Assembly: GCA_946494345.1 (NCBI GenBank)
Contig: CAMMBX010000017.1
Location: forward strand, 1-14,749
Length of the DNA stretch: 14,749 bases
Source: an uncultured Mycoplasmatota bacterium
Lineage (GTDB): Bacteria; Bacillota_I; Bacilli_A; RF39; UBA660
Direction: 5' to 3'
Part shown: positions 7,423-14,560 of the stretch, piece by piece
How positions within the stretch are numbered: position 1 is the first letter of the stretch
How the letters are laid out: each line of letters starts with the position of its first letter
The notes under the pieces: model-generated
Databases searched by the model: none
Told to the model about the DNA's origin: nothing
What the model saw: only the letters and a program-made list of their open reading frames with translations
Program-made: the position numbers and the translations under genes

Positions 7423-9345
7423 ATGAAAAATATTATTAGAAAGATAATTTTAGTTACTATAATATCTATAGTTTGTATTTGTCCTTTGGATACAAATGCT
7501 TTAGATGATTATGTGGCTAATACTCCTAGTGAAAATAGTTTGTATAGTACTTATGATTATGTAATTGATAATTATGATGTTAATATCATTGTAAATTTGA
7601 ATAATACTTTTGATGTAACAGAGACAATAACGGCTTATTTTAATATTCCAAAGCACGGAATATTTAGAACTATTCCTTTAAGTAATAAAATAGTAAGATT
7701 AGATGGAAGTACTTCTACTAATAGAACTCAGGTTACTAATTTGAATGTTAGTGAAGAATATACTACTTCAAAGGAAGATGGAAACTATAAAATACAAATA
7801 GGTTCTCTTAGTCGTACTTTAACAGGGAAACAAACCTATACAATAAAATATACTTATAATTTAGGTAAAGATCCTGTTAGTGATTATGATGAATTATATT
7901 ACAATATTATTGGTAGTGAGTGGGATACAGTAATAGGCAATGTAACTTTTGATATAACAATGCCTAAAAAGTTTGATGTTACTAAATTGGGATTTTCTTC
8001 TGGTAGTGTAGGGTCTACTGATAATAGTAATGTTAAATATACTGTAGATGGTAATGAAATACATGGAAGTTATGATGGTATTCTTGGTGTAGGAGAAGCA
8101 TTGACGATTAGGTGTGAACTTCCTGAAGGCTATTTTGTAGGTGCAGGGCTTGCTGTTAATCCTACTATTTATTTAATGTTTATTATACCAGTAGTATCAT
8201 TATTAGTTTCTTTAATATTATGGTTTATCTTTGGCCGTGATAATCAAGTTATAGAGACAGTAGAATTTTATCCTCCAGAAGGTTTTAATAGTTTAGAAGT
8301 AGGATTTTTATATAAGGGAAAAGCTGATAATAAAGATGTAACTTCTTTATTAATATATTTGGCTAATAAAGGTTATATTAAAATATCTGAATGTGAAGAG
8401 AAGTCTTTATTTACAAAGACAAATAATTTTAAGATAACTAAATTAAAAGAATATGATGGCAATAATGCTAATGAAAGACTGTTTTTAAGTGGATTATTTA
8501 AAAAAACAACGAACGGGAATGAAGTAACATCAACTGATTTATATGATAGTTTTTATATTACAACCCATAAGATATTATCTAATATAAATAATAAAGAAAA
8601 CAAAAATAAAATATTTGAAAAAAGTACATCTGTTAAATCTATAATAATTGTTTTATTAATGCTTGTTTCAATAATAACAACTATTGCTGTGCCAACAATT
8701 GAATATGCAGGTTTTGCATCTCTTGGAATGACTTTATTTATTTGTGCCTTTTATATCCCATTTTATGCTGTTGGAATATTTGCAAAGATACCTTTATTGT
8801 TCAGAGTTATATGGTTAGGATTTACAATTTTTCATTCTTCTGTTTTCTTTAGTACGTTACCTTTAGCTGATGCAGTTTCAAGTGATTTTATCTATTTAAT
8901 TGGGGTTATAGTTGGTGTATTATGCTTAATTGGAATGATAATATGTTTTAAATTAATGCCAAAAAGGACAACATATGGTAATGAGTTGTTAGGTAAATTA
9001 AGAGGATTTAAAAACTTTTTAGAAACAGCAGAAAAAGACAAATTAGAAGCGATGGTTTTAGAACATCCAACATATTTTTATGATATTTTACCTTATACTT
9101 ATGTTTTAGGAGTATCTGATAAATGGATTAAAAAGTTTGAGTCTATAAATTTACAGGCTCCATCATGGTATGATAGTCCTAATACTTTTAGTGTTGTGGC
9201 TTTTGGTTCATTTATGAGTTCGACAATGACTTCAGCACAATCTGTAATGTCTTCTAGTTCATCATCATCTTCATCAGGTGGTTCTTCTTCAGGAGGAGGA
9301 TCAAGTGGTGGTGGAAGCGGAGGTGGAGGAGGTGGCTCTTGGTAG
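7423..9345 (+). CDS. DUF2207-family membrane protein with Gly/Ser-rich tail
   Basis: 640 residues from ATG 7423, preferred over ATG 7411 because GGAGG (7413-7417) lies five bases before 7423 and the protein then begins with a clean signal peptide (1-26, ending DTNA). An extracytoplasmic beta-rich DUF2207 domain follows (about 45-235; YDVNIIVNLNNTFDVTETI, then HGIFRTIP). Next come one membrane segment (about 245-268), a cytoplasmic domain beginning ETVEFYPPEGFNSLEVGFLY, a cluster of about four membrane segments (about 405-515), and a further domain (GNELLGKLRGFKNFLETAEKD). The tail is poly-Ser followed by Gly repeats and ends in a terminal Trp (about 608-640). Gly-rich tails of this kind are typical of the family. 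Function unknown; the linkage to LemA suggests a joint envelope role. Confidence 0.88.
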   Translation: MKNIIRKIILVTIISIVCICPLDTNALDDYVANTPSENSLYSTYDYVIDNYDVNIIVNLNNTFDVTETITAYFNIPKHGIFRTIPLSNKIVRLDGSTSTNRTQVTNLNVSEEYTTSKEDGNYKIQIGSLSRTLTGKQTYTIKYTYNLGKDPVSDYDELYYNIIGSEWDTVIGNVTFDITMPKKFDVTKLGFSSGSVGSTDNSNVKYTVDGNEIHGSYDGILGVGEALTIRCELPEGYFVGAGLAVNPTIYLMFIIPVVSLLVSLILWFIFGRDNQVIETVEFYPPEGFNSLEVGFLYKGKADNKDVTSLLIYLANKGYIKISECEEKSLFTKTNNFKITKLKEYDGNNANERLFLSGLFKKTTNGNEVTSTDLYDSFYITTHKILSNINNKENKNKIFEKSTSVKSIIIVLLMLVSIITTIAVPTIEYAGFASLGMTLFICAFYIPFYAVGIFAKIPLLFRVIWLGFTIFHSSVFFSTLPLADAVSSDFIYLIGVIVGVLCLIGMIICFKLMPKRTTYGNELLGKLRGFKNFLETAEKDKLEAMVLEHPTYFYDILPYTYVLGVSDKWIKKFESINLQAPSWYDSPNTFSVVAFGSFMSSTMTSAQSVMSSSSSSSSSGGSSSGGGSSGGGSGGGGGGSW

Positions 9346-9426
9346 TCATCTTTTCTATATGATTTTTTGATAATTAATATATTAAGTAGTAAATTAATAT
9401 GAAACAAGTAAGTGATAAATTAGAGT

Positions 9427-9993
9427 GTGTTTAAGATGGTAAAAAGTGAAGAAAAAATAATAATAGATGAACATATAAATATTGGTAGGTGGAATATAAC
9501 TATATATGTAATTGTAGCTGTTATTTTGCTTTTTATATCTTTATATGTTGGTATTAAGTATAATTTTTATTATCATTTGATATTTATAGGCATAATAATA
9601 GTAATTAAAATTGGAGAACGTATAGATACATATTTAATCTAAAAAAATAAAATCTTATTTAGTTGATAATAATATTTTAGATAAAATTGGTAATATTGAT
9701 TATTGGAATGAAAGATATTATTTTTTAACTGATAATTATATGATAATTAAACAAGACAAAGTAATTTGTTTCTTTTAATATTCTGAAATAGAAAGAATAT
9801 ACAAAGAGTGTTATACTTGGTTAGGTATGCATAGCTATTCACAAGAATATTTACATATTATAACAAATGATAATGATTTTAAAATATTAATATAAACTAC
9901 TTTTTAGTTGGAGAAGATTATAAAGATATTGGTTCTTATTTAATAGAAAAGAATCCAAATATTAAGGTTGCTGAAACTGTTAAAAATAATTAG
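9427..9993 (+). pseudogene. Decayed gene for a small membrane protein, three lesions
   Basis: Three consecutive frames read as one protein. 9427-9642 (frame 1, GTG or ATG 9436) encodes a short basic start, then two hydrophobic segments, and stops at 9640. A one-base shift near 9636-9640, beside a run of seven A, restores a frame that reads YLVDNNILDKIGNIDYWNER, then YYFLTDNYMIIKQDKVICFF. That frame is cut by TAA at 9776 exactly where an ordinary codon would continue into YSEIERIYKECYTWLG. A third lesion near 9890-9897 shifts back to FLVGEDYKDIGSYLIEKNPN up to TAG 9991. The YFLTDNYMII-YSEIERIY pattern resembles a PH-like strand pair behind membrane helices, but I cannot name the family. The start has only a weak ribosome site. 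Alternative: several sequencing errors, less likely with both a nonsense codon and two shifts. Confidence 0.62.
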
Positions 9994-10090
9994 TATTATG
10001 AGATGATAGCATTATTTATTGCCTCTTTTTATTTAAAAAGTGAAAAAAAATTTTGCTTTTCTTTAATAATATTAGTGAAAGGAGGAATTA

Positions 10091-10900
10091 ATGGTTTTTA
10101 ATAAAGAAATCACAGGTTATGAGAATGAAGAAGAATTTGCTAATTATCTCAATGGAAAGCAAGTAGGAAGAGTCTATCCTAATTTTTTAGAATTATTATA
10201 TAAGTTGTATGGCTATCTTGATTATAAGGACTATATAGAATGTTGGGTTAATAAGTCTAAAAGGAAAGCAGATATTTACATTAAGATTAATGGCTATGTT
10301 AGGGGGATTAGTATTAAGAAAGGTGTTAAGAACTCTGTTCATGTTGAGTCTATTGGTACTTTGGTTTCGTTTTTTAGAGAAATTGGTATTGATGAAGATA
10401 TAATAAAAAAATTCTTGTATTATCAATATGCTGATGGAACAATAAATGGCACTGGTAAAATACGTATATCAAGTTCTCTTTACCGAGAAAAACATCAAAA
10501 AGATATTGATGAAATTAATAAGGTTTTTAATGATAAAAAATATATCAATGCTTTTGTTAATCGTTTTGTTTTACAAGGTAATAAGTCCGAATATGAGGTA
10601 GATGCTATTATATATGGTGTAGTTGAAGACTTTATTTTTATAACTAAAGAGGAAGTTTATTATATTATGTGGAAGCATTTAAAGGACAATGTTTCATCTT
10701 TACATGTATCTCTGTTAACATTACAGCCTATGGCACGTAATCTTAATTATAATCCTAAATATGAAGCTTGTAGAAATCAAGTTCAGGTAAAATGGTATAA
10801 TATTTCTGATAATATTATAGAAGTAATGGCTTTCTATAGGAATAGAAAGTATCTTTCTTTTAAGTTTGGTATGGAAGATAAGAAAAGAACTTCATTTTAA
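10091..10900 (+). CDS. Hypothetical protein with possible PD-(D/E)xK nuclease-like core
   Basis: 269 residues, soluble. The start is well set by AAAGGAGG (10078-10085), five bases before the ATG. I do not recognise a named family. The segment KRKADIYIKINGYVRGISIK (57-76), continuing KGVKNSVHVE, has the layout of a restriction-endonuclease-like core: an Asp (D61) opening a beta strand, a turn, then a second strand ending in ISIKKG with Lys 76/77, and a following helix with E86. A second conserved-looking block is YADGTINGTGKIRISS (113-128). The C-terminus (EVDAIIYGVVEDFIFITKEEVYYIMW) is beta-rich. If the fold is right, this would be a stand-alone type II-like nuclease without a visible methyltransferase partner. 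It sits at the left edge of the accessory stretch. Nuclease assignment is inference from motif spacing only. Confidence 0.55.
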   Translation: MVFNKEITGYENEEEFANYLNGKQVGRVYPNFLELLYKLYGYLDYKDYIECWVNKSKRKADIYIKINGYVRGISIKKGVKNSVHVESIGTLVSFFREIGIDEDIIKKFLYYQYADGTINGTGKIRISSSLYREKHQKDIDEINKVFNDKKYINAFVNRFVLQGNKSEYEVDAIIYGVVEDFIFITKEEVYYIMWKHLKDNVSSLHVSLLTLQPMARNLNYNPKYEACRNQVQVKWYNISDNIIEVMAFYRNRKYLSFKFGMEDKKRTSF

Positions 10901-10924
10901 TATTAGTAATAAGTAGGAAAAATA

Positions 10925-10960
10925 ATAAAATTATATATGTTTTATGTATTGTAATTTTAT
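10925..10960 (+). terminator. Candidate hairpin terminator of the hypothetical gene
   Basis: A perfect 9-bp stem ATAAAATTA / TAATTTTAT (10925-10933 with 10952-10960) has an 18-base loop and lies 25 bp after the stop codon. It contains no G-C pairs and is followed only by CATTTTAT, so it may be a weak terminator or merely an AT-rich dyad. Confidence 0.3.
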
Positions 10961-10985
10961 CATTTTATATACAAATTCTAAAAAG

Positions 10986-11005
10986 TGTACCTAAATTGTA
11001 CCTAA
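10986..11005. repeat. Tandem direct repeat TGTACCTAA, 11-bp period
   Basis: TGTACCTAA occurs at 10986-10994 and again at 10997-11005, separated by AT. The period is close to one helical turn, which suits a pair of protein-binding half-sites. No recombinase gene is present to support an attachment site. Confidence 0.4.
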
Positions 11006-11096
11006 TTTTAAATGTATTTTATTAATTTTATTCTTAGTTTTATTATAATATTAAGTATATAAATTAAGTTTGAATAAAATGTTTAATATAGCGGAT

Positions 11097-11124
11097 ATTA
11101 CTTATATTAGTAATGGTTTTTTTA
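11097..11124 (+). terminator. Intrinsic terminator-like hairpin in the non-coding stretch
   Basis: A perfect 6-bp stem ATTACT/AGTAAT (11097-11102 with 11109-11114), six-base loop, then GG and seven T. No ORF precedes it closely, so any transcript ending here would be non-coding or a read-through from the gene ending at 10900. Confidence 0.45.
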
Positions 11125-11165
11125 GTAGATAATCTTTCTTTTCCAAGCTAACTACGGGAGATAAT

Positions 11166-11199
11166 AAAAAAGAACTTAGTACATAGCTAAGCTCTTTTT
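11166..11199. terminator. Strong bidirectional terminator-like hairpin
   Basis: AAAAAGA-A-CTTAG pairs with CTAAG-C-TCTTTTT (one mismatch) around a seven-base loop. A-rich and T-rich flanks make it usable on both strands. It isolates the radical SAM cassette from upstream transcription. Confidence 0.6.
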
Positions 11200-11335
11200 A
11201 GTTATCAATTGGAGCGATAACAAAGGTTATTTGAAACTCCTAGTAGTAAAAGTTGATAAACAACTAATCACTAAAATAATAATAACATATTTTTCTAAAA
11301 TATTAAATAGATTTAAAGAAAATTGGGTAAATAAA

Positions 11336-11344
11336 TGGTATAAT
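11336..11344 (+). promoter_or_regulatory. Extended -10 promoter of the radical SAM cassette
   Basis: TGGTATAAT matches the extended -10 consensus TGnTATAAT exactly. No good -35 box is seen at the right distance, as is common for extended -10 promoters. The ATG is about 30 bp downstream, preceded by AGGGGAT (11363-11369). Confidence 0.6.
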
Positions 11345-11375
11345 ATATTTAGAAATTCGTTCAGGGGATGATATT

Positions 11376-12380
11376 ATGCTTAAAGAAGTAAAAATAGAAT
11401 TAACTAATAAATGTTCTAGAAATTGTAAACATTGTTCTAGTAACGCTACTAGTGGTATTGATAATTTAAAAGTTTTGGGTTTTGATGATGTATCTAGAAT
11501 AATTAAAGAAGCAAAGTTAATGGGTGCTGAAACTATAGTTTTTACTGGTGGAGAACCTTTAATGTATGAAAGACTTCCTGAATTGGTTAAATTAACTTCA
11601 AAATTAGGAATGAAGTCAACTATTTATACTTTTGCATATAGAACCGATGAAACTTTAAATAAATACAGACAATTAATTGATTTAGGATTAAATAAATTAG
11701 TTTATTCACTTGCTGATTCACTATCTGATGAAGAAGATATTTCAGTTTATAATAAGACTGAATTTTTTGATAAAGTATTTGAAAACAATAATGCAAGATT
11801 AGGATTTCACTATACTGTTTCAAAAGATTCTTTTGCAAGATTAGAACAAGTGGTAAATGAAACTATTGAAACATTTAAAAGTAGAAGTTATTTTGATAGA
11901 GTTAGTTTATTAAGGTTTGTTCCACATGGTAAAGGAACTACTAATATGGACTTATCAAAAGAAGAATTATTAGCAATTAAAAACCTTTATTTAAACTCAA
12001 ATGATAAAGATAGAATTAGATTAGGTACTCCTTGGAATATACTTGGTATTGAAAACACACTTTGTATCATAGCAGATGAAATAATGATAATTGGTTTTGA
12101 TGGAATAGCATATCCATGTGATTCTATTAAATATTTTACTAAATTAGGTATTAGTGGAAATATAAGAGAGAACTCATTAATGGAAATGTATAATTCAGAG
12201 TATTTTAGTAATATTAGAAAATTTAATACTGAGAATCCTTGTTCAACTTGTGAACAATACTCTATATGTAAAAGTGGCTGTATTGGACAAAAGATAATTG
12301 CTAATTATACTGAAAGCGAGGATAAAGTTTTAACTTTAAAAAGATGTATTAACTCAAGAGATCCAAAGTGTATGAGGTAG
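11376..12380 (+). CDS. Radical SAM/SPASM domain enzyme
   Basis: 334 residues. The radical SAM cluster motif CSRNCKHC (C13, C17, C20; CX3CX2C) is followed by the SAM-binding FTGGEPL (56-62). The C-terminal part carries the full seven-cysteine SPASM pattern: C230-X12-G-X4-C248, then C289-X2-C292-X5-C298-X3-C302, then C324. It should therefore bind two auxiliary [4Fe-4S] clusters. SPASM enzymes act on peptides or proteins (AlbA, PqqE, anSME) and sometimes on other substrates. Here the next gene is a predicted DNA-base hypermodification protein only four bases downstream, so a role in building or attaching a modified base or its substituent is a serious alternative to peptide maturation. Has its own extended -10 promoter. 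Enzyme class is secure; substrate unknown. Confidence 0.9.
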   Translation: MLKEVKIELTNKCSRNCKHCSSNATSGIDNLKVLGFDDVSRIIKEAKLMGAETIVFTGGEPLMYERLPELVKLTSKLGMKSTIYTFAYRTDETLNKYRQLIDLGLNKLVYSLADSLSDEEDISVYNKTEFFDKVFENNNARLGFHYTVSKDSFARLEQVVNETIETFKSRSYFDRVSLLRFVPHGKGTTNMDLSKEELLAIKNLYLNSNDKDRIRLGTPWNILGIENTLCIIADEIMIIGFDGIAYPCDSIKYFTKLGISGNIRENSLMEMYNSEYFSNIRKFNTENPCSTCEQYSICKSGCIGQKIIANYTESEDKVLTLKRCINSRDPKCMR

Positions 12381-12384
12381 ATAT

Positions 12385-13335
12385 ATGAAGAAAAGACAAG
12401 AAGTATATGATTTATATTGGTATTTTGCTTGTGAAAGACAAAATATATTTTTGAAAAAAATAAACGGAGAATCTGCTCCATGGACTGAAGATAAAATCTT
12501 ACAAGAGTATAAGTTTTGTAATAGTTATAGAGTTAATGATAGAGTTAGCCAATATTTATTAAAAAATGTTATTTATAATGGCAAAAAGTATTTTGATGAA
12601 GATATGCTATTTAGAATATTGTTATTTAAGTTATTTAATAAAGAATCTACCTGGGAATTATTATTAAATAATTTTGAGGATATTACTTTAAAAACATTTA
12701 ATGTAAAAGAATATTCTAGAGTATTAGAAAATGCTATATCAAATGGTATTAAAATATATAATGATGCTTATATAAGTTGTGCTAATAAGGCATTTGGATA
12801 TGATAGAAAACATGATAATCATTTGGCACTACTTAATAAAATGTTTAACGAAGATAGAATACAAGATGAAATAGTAAAATGCAAAACTATGGAAGAAGCA
12901 TTTAATATAATTAAAAGTTATCCTTTAATTGGAAACTTCATGGCTTATCAATTAGTAACTGATATTAATTATAGTGAAGTGGTTAATTGGAGAGAAGATG
13001 AATTTACAGTTGCTGGACCCGGCTCACTTCGTGGAATTAAAAAGTGTTTTATTGACAAGGGTAAATTAAGTGATGAAGATATAATTAGATATATGTATAA
13101 ACATCAAGATGAAGAATTTAAAAGGCTTAATTTAAATTTTAAAAGAATTGGTAATAGAAAATTACAATTAATAGATTGTCAAAATATATTCTGTGAATTA
13201 GATAAATATTGTAGACAAGCATTACCAGATATAAAATCAAATCGAACTAAAATAAAAAAGCATTATGTACCAAAGAAAGAAAAAATAGAATATATTTATC
13301 CTAAAAAATGGAAAATAAGCGGATCAAGATATTAA
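12385..13335 (+). CDS. Predicted DNA base hypermodification protein (HMUDK_hel / aGPT-Pplase type)
   Basis: 316 residues, almost entirely helical. Motifs I recognise from the helical domain of 5-hydroxymethyluracil DNA kinases and the alpha-glutamyl/putrescinyl-thymine pyrophosphorylase group are NSYRVNDRVSQYLLKNVIY (46-64), LFRILLFKLFNKESTWE (75-91), YPLIGNFMAYQLVTDINYS (179-197), EFTVAGPGSLRGIKKCF (206-222) and LQLIDCQNIFCELDKYCR (260-277). This group was predicted by comparative genomics to derive from DNA glycosylases and to replace an activated group on a thymine base in phage hypermodified DNA. No P-loop kinase domain and no thymidylate-synthase-like hydroxymethylase is seen in the window, so the usual phage pathway is incomplete here. 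The start is coupled to the radical SAM gene (ribosome site GAGGT at 12374-12378, inside that gene). The basic C-terminus may contact DNA. Family fairly confident; reaction is inference. Confidence 0.75.
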   Translation: MKKRQEVYDLYWYFACERQNIFLKKINGESAPWTEDKILQEYKFCNSYRVNDRVSQYLLKNVIYNGKKYFDEDMLFRILLFKLFNKESTWELLLNNFEDITLKTFNVKEYSRVLENAISNGIKIYNDAYISCANKAFGYDRKHDNHLALLNKMFNEDRIQDEIVKCKTMEEAFNIIKSYPLIGNFMAYQLVTDINYSEVVNWREDEFTVAGPGSLRGIKKCFIDKGKLSDEDIIRYMYKHQDEEFKRLNLNFKRIGNRKLQLIDCQNIFCELDKYCRQALPDIKSNRTKIKKHYVPKKEKIEYIYPKKWKISGSRY

Positions 13336-13349
13336 AATAAATAATATTG

Positions 13350-13358
13350 TGATATAAT
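13350..13358 (+). promoter_or_regulatory. Extended -10 promoter before the SDH-type protease gene
   Basis: TGATATAAT matches TGnTATAAT exactly and sits 15 bp after the stop of the hypermodification gene. The ribosome site (AGAGAGGTGAT, from 13364) follows immediately, so the leader would be very short. The protease and the small downstream ORF may therefore be expressed independently of the first two genes. Confidence 0.5.
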
Positions 13359-13377
13359 TGTTTAGAGAGGTGATCAT

Positions 13378-14394
13378 ATGAGTTATATTTCAAGAAAAGA
13401 ACTATATAAAGAACTAGAAAAAATAAGAAAAAGACCATTAATCACATATGTTACTTCAATTAGACCTGGATGTTCGGCTCAAATGGCGCAAGATGTATTG
13501 CCATTATTTATAAAACAAATTAATTCAATTGAAAACACTGATGCTATTGATTTATTGATTATTAGCAATGGTGGTGATCCAATCGTTTCATGGAGAATTA
13601 TTTCATTGTTAAGAGAAAAATTTAAAAAAGTTTCTGTATTAATTCCTTACACAGCATATAGTGCAGCAACATTACTTGCATTAGGTGCAGATGAAATAAT
13701 TATGCATCCATTTGGAAATTTAGGGCCACTTGATCCACAACTAAGTTTTGCTGATGAAAATGGTAAAGTAAAAACAATAAGTTATGAAGATATAACAAAA
13801 TATATTGAATTTGTGAAAGATACAGGAATTACTGACCAAGAATTATTACAAAAATCTTTTGAAAAACTAACTTCAGAAATACCACCAACATTGATTGGCT
13901 TTGCTAAGAGAAGTTCACAATTAGGTTTGACTATGGGGCAAAAGTTATTGGCTACTCATATGAATGATGAAAATAAAACAAAGGTAATATCGGAAACACT
14001 TAACACAAAGTTTTATCATCATGGTTATCCTTTAGCTAGAAAAGAAGCTAAAGATATTGGATTATCTATAGCTAATAGTAATAAAAAAATTGAAGAATTA
14101 ATGTGGAAAATATATGAAGATTTTATGGATGATATGAATTTCAATACACCATATAATCCTCAAGCAATTATAATGGAGAAAATTTCAAAAAAACCTCAAC
14201 CACAACCTGCAGCTATTAATGTCGTTAACGAAAAAAATAAGTTGGCTTGTCTAGAAAGTATTAAAATTAATTGTTATATAGAAGAAGAATTAATAGCAAC
14301 ATATGTAATGGCACCTGATACTTCATTAAATTCAAATATAATGATTAATCAAGGAAATTGGATTATAGAGGAAAGTGAGGGAAAAAATGATTAG
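13378..14394 (+). CDS. SDH-type serine protease (ClpP/crotonase fold)
   Basis: 338 residues. It resembles the serine dehydrogenase proteinase (SDH_sah) family, soluble relatives of SppA/ClpP. Visible: the oxyanion segment ISNGGDP (62-68), the nucleophile context YTAYSAATLLALGADE (91-106, likely Ser95), and PFGNLGPLDPQ (111-121), which matches the LGPIDPQ signature after the nucleophile strand. No signal peptide or membrane helix, so it acts in the cytoplasm. A helical region follows (about 130-260) and then a C-terminal domain of about 80 residues of unknown type. Start set by GAGAGGTGAT before ATG 13378. It lies 42 bp after the hypermodification gene, with a possible own promoter, and overlaps the next small ORF by eight bases. 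Role in the cassette (toxin-like effector, processing protease or housekeeping passenger) cannot be decided. Confidence 0.78.
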   Translation: MSYISRKELYKELEKIRKRPLITYVTSIRPGCSAQMAQDVLPLFIKQINSIENTDAIDLLIISNGGDPIVSWRIISLLREKFKKVSVLIPYTAYSAATLLALGADEIIMHPFGNLGPLDPQLSFADENGKVKTISYEDITKYIEFVKDTGITDQELLQKSFEKLTSEIPPTLIGFAKRSSQLGLTMGQKLLATHMNDENKTKVISETLNTKFYHHGYPLARKEAKDIGLSIANSNKKIEELMWKIYEDFMDDMNFNTPYNPQAIIMEKISKKPQPQPAAINVVNEKNKLACLESIKINCYIEEELIATYVMAPDTSLNSNIMINQGNWIIEESEGKND

Positions 14395-14560
14395 TACTAC
14401 AATGGGTATGCCATATACTCAAATTAATCAATCAGTAAAAATAGAAAGTCGAAAAGAAACTTCTAAGAATACACCTTATTTTTTTACTATTATAAAAGAA
14501 AGCCAAAAAATTAAAGATGCTAAACAAGTAAAAAATGAAAAAAAGGAAATAAAAAAATAA
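14387..14560 (+). CDS. Small basic protein overlapping the protease gene
   Basis: 57 residues from ATG 14387, preceded by GAGGG (14377-14381). An in-frame GTG at 14375 would add four residues but lacks spacing for a ribosome site. The ATG overlaps the protease stop by eight bases, indicating translational coupling. The protein starts MISTTMGMPYTQINQSVKIE and ends in a Lys-rich tail (KNEKKEIKK); no membrane segment and no cysteine. I do not recognise it. It could be a small partner of the protease, a nucleic-acid-binding accessory, or a leader-type peptide. Its stop directly precedes the cassette's terminator hairpin. Confidence 0.6.
   Translation: MISTTMGMPYTQINQSVKIESRKETSKNTPYFFTIIKESQKIKDAKQVKNEKKEIKK

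Larger units (their letters stand above)
10901..11375. other. 475-bp non-coding stretch with several hairpins
   Basis: No convincing ORF with a ribosome site on either strand. In order it holds: an AT-only 9-bp hairpin (10925-10960); a tandem 9-bp direct repeat TGTACCTAA (10986-10994 and 10997-11005, 11-bp period); a terminator hairpin (11097-11124); a second terminator (11166-11199); a hairpin 11201-11221 (GTTATC/GATAAC); an alternative stem sharing the same bases (11217-11221 with 11226-11230); and a small hairpin 11251-11265. Last comes the promoter of the radical SAM gene. The density of structure between two genes suggests a small RNA, a regulatory leader or remnants of a mobile element. 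Confidence 0.5.

Noticed and set aside
9346..9375. Terminator after the DUF2207 gene
   Set aside because: Only a 4-5 bp TCAT/ATGA stem precedes the T run, too weak to call.
9099..9407. Minus-strand ORF with a poly-proline, acidic translation
   Set aside because: It is the antisense of the Gly/Ser-repeat tail of the DUF2207 protein; composition is a by-product of the GGN/TCN codons and there is no ribosome site.
10196..10426. Minus-strand 76-codon ORF
   Set aside because: Shadow of the hypothetical gene at 10091-10900; no ribosome site or recognisable motif.
10901..11375. CRISPR array or retron RNA
   Set aside because: There are no regularly spaced repeats with unique spacers and no reverse transcriptase or cas gene; only short hairpins and one 9-bp repeat pair.
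11620..11838. Minus-strand 72-codon ORF
   Set aside because: Shadow of the radical SAM gene in an AT-rich region; no start signals.
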